Assembly (NCBI RefSeq): GCF_051846935.1
Contig: NZ_JBPYCS010000012.1
Location: 21,534 to 85,533, forward strand
Source of the DNA: JBPYCR01 sp051846935
GTDB lineage: Bacteria > Bacillota > Bacilli > Bacillales > Amphibacillaceae
Direction of reading: 5' to 3'
Length of the DNA: 64,000 nucleotides
This document shows positions 60,159-64,000 of the stretch, piece by piece. The notes below the pieces were generated by a model, which was not told the DNA's origin, did no database searches, and was given only the letters and a program-made list of their open reading frames with translations. The translations under genes were made by a program, and so were the position numbers. How positions within the stretch are numbered: the first letter of the stretch is position 1; each line of letters opens with the position of its first letter.

Positions 60159-60768
60159 TCCCGCTCTCACTACCTTCACCGCCACCACCTTGCTGTTCGC
60201 CTTCTTTCCCTTTTTCCTGTCCTTGCTTTTCGGCAGCCTTTAATAACGTTTCTTTCATTTTCTCTTGAAATAATGGTGTTTCTAACGTTTGCTGGATCGT
60301 TTCTTCTAAATGCGCCCGGAATTGCTGACTTTTAATTAAGCTAAGTATGTGCTCGGAAATTTCAGGGTTTTGCAGGATTTCAATCATTTGCTTTTGGTAT
60401 TCCGCGTCATTCATCAAGCTTTTCATTAGTTTTTTTTGTTCATCCTCTAATGACTTAGCATAATCCTTTACAAATGAAGGGTCCTTAAATAAATTTTTCC
60501 ACATTTCAGCGCCTTTTTCCGAAACAAGTACGTTATTTATGGAGTCCTGAACGAGATCGGACTCAATGACGAGTTGTTTCTTTAGTTTTTCATCTGAAAG
60601 TATTTCGGTAAGCGCCTTTTTTCCGTCTTCTGTTTGTAAAATATCTACAACCATTTTCTTTGTCGTTTCATAATTGGCTTCTTTACCAGAGGAGTCTTGG
60701 CCATTGCAGGCAGCAATGAAAATAACGAATAAACAAATGGAAAATAGTGCATGGATAGAACGTCGCAT
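60145..60768 (-). CDS. gerD: Spore germination lipoprotein GerD
   Basis: GerD, 207 residues, an inner-spore-membrane lipoprotein that clusters germinant receptors. Signal MRRSIHALFSICLFVIFIA ends in lipobox IAAC (Cys about residue 21). The core is helical and charged, and the tail is Gly/Glu/Ser-rich (EQQGGGGEGSESGSEGE). The start is ATG 60768 behind GGAGGAAG; longer readings to 60822 precede that site. Expressed from a sigma-G-like promoter at 60792-60821. Confidence 0.93.
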   Translation of the reverse strand: MRRSIHALFSICLFVIFIAACNGQDSSGKEANYETTKKMVVDILQTEDGKKALTEILSDEKLKKQLVIESDLVQDSINNVLVSEKGAEMWKNLFKDPSFVKDYAKSLEDEQKKLMKSLMNDAEYQKQMIEILQNPEISEHILSLIKSQQFRAHLEETIQQTLETPLFQEKMKETLLKAAEKQGQEKGKEGEQQGGGGEGSESGSEGE

Positions 60769-60791
60769 AAGGTCTTCCTCCTTCATATGTT

Positions 60792-60821
60792 TAATATGAG
60801 TCATGCATAAAATTATATGCA
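60792..60821 (-). promoter_or_regulatory. Sigma-G promoter of gerD
   Basis: On the minus strand TGCATA (60816-60821), 17-base spacer, CATATTA (60792-60798). This fits the forespore sigma-G consensus, and gerD is a known sigma-G gene in B. subtilis. Confidence 0.7.
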
Positions 60822-61010
60822 CGTTAAAAAGGAAAAAAGAGTAGGTTCATGTTAAAATAGCTACTGGATAGAGAAAGATCAAGTTGTTCGTAAGCATGTG
60901 AGTGTCCATTTTTATTGAGAGGTAATATGCGTGGAGCAGGTTTACCGAGCCTTATACGAATGATTTTTCTTCTTGTGTTTATTATGAACTGTTAGCAGGA
61001 GGCAACCGGA

Positions 61011-61652
61011 TTGAAGAGTCGAAGCGTCGTAAAAATGTTTACAAACACATTAATTATAGGTGGTTTCGTTGGGTTGATTACAAGTTTCTTTGTAAAAACA
61101 AATGACTATATGGATGTACTTAGCCCATTTGATTTTAAAGAACTTAGCGGATTAGTTGTATTTTTTGTAGGAATCGGACTCGTATTTAGTGTCGTAAGCC
61201 AAACAGGCTTTTTTGCCTACTTATTCATTCATCGATTTGGTTTAAGCTTATTTCGCTCCTTTTGGCCAACTGTCCAAATTTTATTAATCGCTTTTGTTCT
61301 ATTTGACTTAGTTTATTTTCCTTATAATGCAACAGAAGGGGAAGTGGCGGTATGGTGGTTTATTCTCATGGCTGCAAGCTTGCTCGGATATGGATGGCTT
61401 GTTGCACGAAGAAAAGCTAAAGAGACAAATCAAAACGCATTTATCCCCGCGTTGTTTTTAATGGTCGTTATTACTACAGTTGAATGGGTTCCGGGCTTGA
61501 GAGCGAATGGTACGGATTATGCGTGGCTCATGATTATGCCATTGCTTGCCTGTAATACGTATCAGCTGTTTGCTTTGCATCGGTTAGCGGTTGATAAAAA
61601 TGGGAATTCTAGCAAGAATAGCAAAGGTGAATCAAATAAGAAATCGAAATGA
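61011..61652 (+). CDS. kbaA: KinB-signalling pathway activator KbaA
   Basis: Integral-membrane protein, 213 residues, with about six hydrophobic spans and a lysine-rich tail. Starts TTG 61011 behind AGGAGG. Conserved VLSPFDFKELSGLVVFFVG and LLACNTYQLFALHRL. In B. subtilis KbaA is needed for KinB to feed the sporulation phosphorelay. Position between gerD and pdaB equals B. subtilis. Confidence 0.93.
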   Translation: MKSRSVVKMFTNTLIIGGFVGLITSFFVKTNDYMDVLSPFDFKELSGLVVFFVGIGLVFSVVSQTGFFAYLFIHRFGLSLFRSFWPTVQILLIAFVLFDLVYFPYNATEGEVAVWWFILMAASLLGYGWLVARRKAKETNQNAFIPALFLMVVITTVEWVPGLRANGTDYAWLMIMPLLACNTYQLFALHRLAVDKNGNSSKNSKGESNKKSK

Positions 61653-61657
61653 GTTGT

Positions 61658-61705
61658 CACTCCAGCAGGCTTGTGCCTAGAGTTAATTGCTGGAGTGATT
61701 TTTAT
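61658..61705 (+). terminator. Terminator of kbaA
   Basis: CACTCCAGCA pairs perfectly with TGCTGGAGTG and is followed by ATTTTTATT. Confidence 0.85.
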
Positions 61706-61794
61706 TGTAATACGTCGTACGTTGTAGTGGATGTAAAGAAAATTCTGGTCGGTAATGTGCAAATGATCGATTTTTAATAAAAAAGGTACCCGGT

Positions 61795-62553
61795 CTATTC
61801 AACCAACTCTGCTTGTGCATGTGCTTGGTTCATTAATTCTGTAATCGATACAAATGCAAACCCTTTCGTTTTCAATCCAGGTAAAATTGTATCTAATGAT
61901 TTAGCGGTTTGCTTCGCCGAGTCCGATGCATGTAGTAAAATAATATCTCCATTTGAGGTCTTATCCATTACGGTATTAATTATTGCTGTAGAACCAGGGT
62001 TTTTCCAATCGTTCGGGTTAATATTCCAATGGATTACGTTAAAGTTAAGCTCTTTTGCCAGCGTAATAATCTCTTTGTTAAAATGACCGCTCGGCGTTCG
62101 TAATAATCGAACATCCTTATACCCGAGTTTTTTGAATACTTCTATAGCATGCAGTAAGTCTTTGCGTACCTCATTAATGTCTTGGTCTAAATAACTTTTA
62201 TAACGATAGCCGAGCATACCTAGTTCATGTTTGTTCTCTACGATTTTCTCTAAAATGCTCGGGTGACGTTCCGCCCATTCTCCACTGACAAAAAAAGTGG
62301 CTTGTACATCGTGCTGATCTAGTTGCTTTAATATATCGTACACTTTTTCCTCACCCCAACTAATATTAAAAGTTAGTGCAATGCTGTTTTCATCGGCGTT
62401 ACCTTTTGAGAGCACTGCAGGCTCGTCTGTTGAAAAGACGGAAAAAGTACCATCACGTTCTAGCCAAATGAATATAGCTGCAAAGAAAGCAAATAGAACA
62501 ACAATGAACCATCGTTTCCAACGGGGAAGCCGCCATACATAAAAATGCTGCAT
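61795..62553 (-). CDS. pdaB: Polysaccharide deacetylase PdaB
   Basis: NodB-domain protein for spore maturation and cortex stability, 252 residues. N-terminal membrane anchor (FIVVLFAFFAAIFIWL) then the NodB domain (about 60-245): motif 1 reads ALTFNISWGEE, motif 2 FVSGEWAERHPSI, and VIHWNINPNDWKNPG with LLHASDSAKQT. The first motif has Asn where many NodB enzymes have the catalytic Asp. In bacilli pdaB is sporulation-controlled and lies next to kbaA. Confidence 0.93.
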   Translation of the reverse strand: MQHFYVWRLPRWKRWFIVVLFAFFAAIFIWLERDGTFSVFSTDEPAVLSKGNADENSIALTFNISWGEEKVYDILKQLDQHDVQATFFVSGEWAERHPSILEKIVENKHELGMLGYRYKSYLDQDINEVRKDLLHAIEVFKKLGYKDVRLLRTPSGHFNKEIITLAKELNFNVIHWNINPNDWKNPGSTAIINTVMDKTSNGDIILLHASDSAKQTAKSLDTILPGLKTKGFAFVSITELMNQAHAQAELVE

Positions 62554-63012
62554 AATATCCCATCCTTGTACCTATTGTTTTATCATCTTAATATTTAATA
62601 TTTATGATTACTGTAATAGAAATATGTACAAGCAATCATAAATAAAAAACGATGAAGCATATAGACGGGGAGCGCACCATGTAAAATTGAGCAAAAATGA
62701 AATTATAACCCCTCCTATATATAAAAAGGACTAAACGAACAATTACGTAGATGGATGATTGAATAGAAGAAAGTAAATAATACGAATAAACGACAAAGCG
62801 CTTCCGTTTTTTACAAAAAGGCTTAAAGTTTTTTAAATTAGGGAATAGAGACCTTTGAAAGGATAAGAAGCTGCTCGTAAAGTGAAATGTTAATTATTAG
62901 AAAACAGCCCCCCATTCATTGAAAACAGTTTTTCGTATAAATATATAGTATCGAGATGATGATATAAGTAGTATTATTACGACTTTATTTAGAATTGTAA
63001 GAGGTGAAAGTC
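62554..63012. other. Gene-free stretch between pdaB and the small unknown gene
   Basis: 459 AT-rich bases with no convincing gene. On the minus strand TGTACA-N18-CATAAAT near 62605-62640 could be a sporulation promoter for pdaB, but the fit is loose. A direct repeat GAAAACAG occurs twice around 62900-62930. Confidence 0.3.
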
Positions 63013-63225
63013 ATGCTTGGATTATTAATTAATCATTTAGAACATAGGGAAATAGAATACTTAATTAAAAGAGAGCTAGAAGAGATATTATTTGATTTGG
63101 AAGATCCACGTATAGATCCGTCGGTAAAGTTAGCTATGAAAGATAGGTATCGAACATTATTTCAGCTTTATCGGAGAGTAGCTGATCCGAATGAATGTTA
63201 TAAATATGTCTTACCGACAAAATAA
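63013..63225 (+). CDS. Small conserved-looking protein of unknown function
   Basis: 70 residues, MLGLLINHLEHREIEYLIKR onward, charged and predicted mostly helical, with EEILFDLEDPRIDPSVKLAM in the middle and a C-terminal NECYKYVLPTK. The start is ATG 63013 after GAGGTGAAA; the GTG at 63004 falls inside that site. No signal peptide or membrane span. I do not recognise the family. It stands alone between pdaB and the rrn operon. Ribosome binding site and codon use support a real gene. Confidence 0.7.
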   Translation: MLGLLINHLEHREIEYLIKRELEEILFDLEDPRIDPSVKLAMKDRYRTLFQLYRRVADPNECYKYVLPTK

Positions 63226-63395
63226 CTTATAATACGATGTTTTCTAACGCGTTCCCCCCTTGGCTGTATTTTGTTTACGTGGCGTTTGTTTTAAAAAGGA
63301 ACTGTTGATATAAAGCTCTCTTTCTATTGTGCTCTTAGAAAGATCGAGCAATACTTGATCTCTTTACGTGAAAACGTAACACGGAAATTGAAACT

Positions 63396-63441
63396 TTGCG
63401 CCCTTATTCCAGCCTTTATAGAAGTTGGAATAAGGGTGCAA
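63396..63441. other. Strong stem-loop between the small gene and rrn
   Basis: A 16-bp stem (TTGCGCCCTTATTCCA with TGGAATAAGGGTGCAA, one G-T pair) with a 14-base loop. A T-run (GGTTTTTTG) begins about 15 bases downstream, rather far for an ordinary terminator. Probably insulates the rrn promoters from upstream transcription. Confidence 0.55.
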
Positions 63442-63574
63442 GCGAATCGAGGCAGGTTTTTTGTAGTTTTCAATTGAATAGAAAGCTCTGTTTTTATACT
63501 TATTAACACGTGCCTCCAAATGAATAGCACGAAACAATGATAGAGAGAACTTTTTATTTTTTTATAAAATAGTG

Positions 63575-63603
63575 TTGCCATTATTATTTTTTTATGATAT
63601 ATT
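63575..63603 (+). promoter_or_regulatory. rrn promoter P1
   Basis: TTGCCA (63575-63580), 17-base spacer, TATATT (63598-63603), in a very AT-rich setting with T-tracts upstream that could act as an UP element. Confidence 0.7.
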
Positions 63604-63645
63604 ATTTTCTGTTGTCATTTAAGCGCACGTTTTGACAACTGGCAG

Positions 63646-63674
63646 TTGACATTTTTACATGAGCGTGTTAACTT
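63646..63674 (+). promoter_or_regulatory. rrn promoter P2
   Basis: Perfect -35 TTGACA (63646-63651) with a 17-base spacer to TAACTT (63669-63674). Tandem to P1, as usual for Bacillus rRNA operons. Confidence 0.6.
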
Positions 63675-63696
63675 ATAAATCGTGCTAAAAAAAGCA

Positions 63697-63805
63697 AGAC
63701 ATTGCTCCTTGAAAACTGAACAAAACAACTCGTATGTCAAGAGACGAAGAAACACCTCCGTGTTTCTTCGGAAGGTCAGCCTTTCTATTATGAAAGCTGA
63801 CGATA
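63697..63805 (+). promoter_or_regulatory. rrn leader: boxA-like sequence and processing stems
   Basis: TGCTCCTTGAAAACTGAAC (63703-63721) resembles the boxA antitermination element of Bacillus rRNA leaders. It is followed by a perfect 11-bp hairpin (CGAAGAAACAC 63745 / GTGTTTCTTCG 63760) and a GTCAGC...GCTGAC hairpin. Confidence 0.65.
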
Positions 63806-63866
63806 AATGAAACAAGCTAAGACAATTGTATAAGATTAACGGTGTTAATCTTATTTCAAACTTACT

Positions 63867-64000
63867 TTTATGGAGAGTTTGATCTTGGCTCAGGACGAAC
63901 GCTGGCGGCGTGCCTAATACATGCAAGTCGAGCGCGGGAAGCAGACGGAATCCTTCGGGAGGAAGTCTGTGGAACGAGCGGCGGATGGGTGAGTAACACG
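63867..64000 (+). rRNA. 16S ribosomal RNA, 5' end (cut by window edge)
   Basis: GGAGAGTTTGATCTTGGCTC and AGGACGAACGCTGGCGGCGT are the universal 5' bacterial 16S sequence; the V1 stem (GGAAGCAGACGGAATCCTTC) and GCGGCGGATGGGTGAGTAAC follow. Runs off the right edge. The mature 5' end is estimated from B. subtilis. Confidence 0.98.

Noticed and set aside
60135..60335. 66-codon plus-strand frame opposite gerD
   Set aside because: Antisense shadow of the Glu/Gly-rich gerD tail; no start signal.
63615..63926. Minus-strand frame across the rrn leader and 16S start
   Set aside because: Overlaps rRNA promoters and 16S rRNA; cannot be a gene.
1..64000. CRISPR arrays, tRNA genes, prophage or toxin-antitoxin modules
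   Set aside because: No regularly spaced repeats, tRNA-like cloverleaf sequences, phage structural genes or paired small toxin genes were seen on either strand by eye.

Overview
The window comes from the chromosome of a low-GC, endospore-forming member of the Bacillaceae. Three things point there. The ribosomal super-operon has almost exactly the Bacillus subtilis gene order. A sporulation and germination block (cwlD, salA, gerD, kbaA, pdaB) leads into an rrn operon. Shine-Dalgarno sites are strong and TTG/GTG starts are frequent. Ectoine genes and the V1 region of the partial 16S rRNA fit a halotolerant or alkaliphilic lineage, but the genus cannot be settled from this window.

Layout. 1-12.6 kb: end of rpoB, rpoC, an L7Ae-like K-turn protein, rpsL, rpsG, fusA and tuf, then a 1-kb gene-free gap holding repeat elements and two tandem sigma-A promoters. 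12.6-27.4 kb: S10-spc-alpha ribosomal clusters with secY, adk, infA, rpmJ and rpoA; map (methionine aminopeptidase), normally next to adk, is absent. 27.9-32.3 kb: ECF transporter core (ecfA1-ecfA2-ecfT), truA, and rplM-rpsI behind a probable L13 leader. 32.3-57.6 kb: about 25 kb of accessory genes lying between rpsI and cwlD, genes that are close neighbours in B. subtilis. 57.7-64 kb: cwlD, salA, gerD, kbaA, pdaB, a small unknown gene, rrn promoters and the first bases of 16S rRNA.

The accessory block is built of small, separately regulated modules. They are: a DesK/DesR cold-sensing system with its fatty-acid desaturase and a DesR-like operator; a TRAP transporter (dctPQM); SelO; a ROK kinase; a GntR regulator divergent from a YfcC-type carrier plus a lysine-dehydrogenase-like enzyme, with a TTGTA-N4-TACAA palindrome and a perfect-consensus cre site between them; a phosphonate-type ABC transporter plus a cytoplasmic 5'-nucleotidase behind four PhoP-box hexamers in 11-bp register; a PAS-GGDEF-EAL-PilZ protein; and ectA-ectB without ectC.

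Mobile debris marks the edges. A 59-bp mini-element with perfect 8-bp target duplications sits in the rpsI terminator, followed by a truncated group II intron. Two related 105-bp segments resemble the ends of the same IS family. A 263/248-bp non-autonomous element occurs twice (upstream of the S10 operon and upstream of salA), each copy flanked by its own perfect 9-bp target duplication. No complete transposase, phage, CRISPR or tRNA gene was seen. The points most worth following are the two mini-elements, the ectAB-without-ectC operon with its iterated ATTTATTRG motif, the missing map gene, and the alternative RNA pairing between secY and adk.
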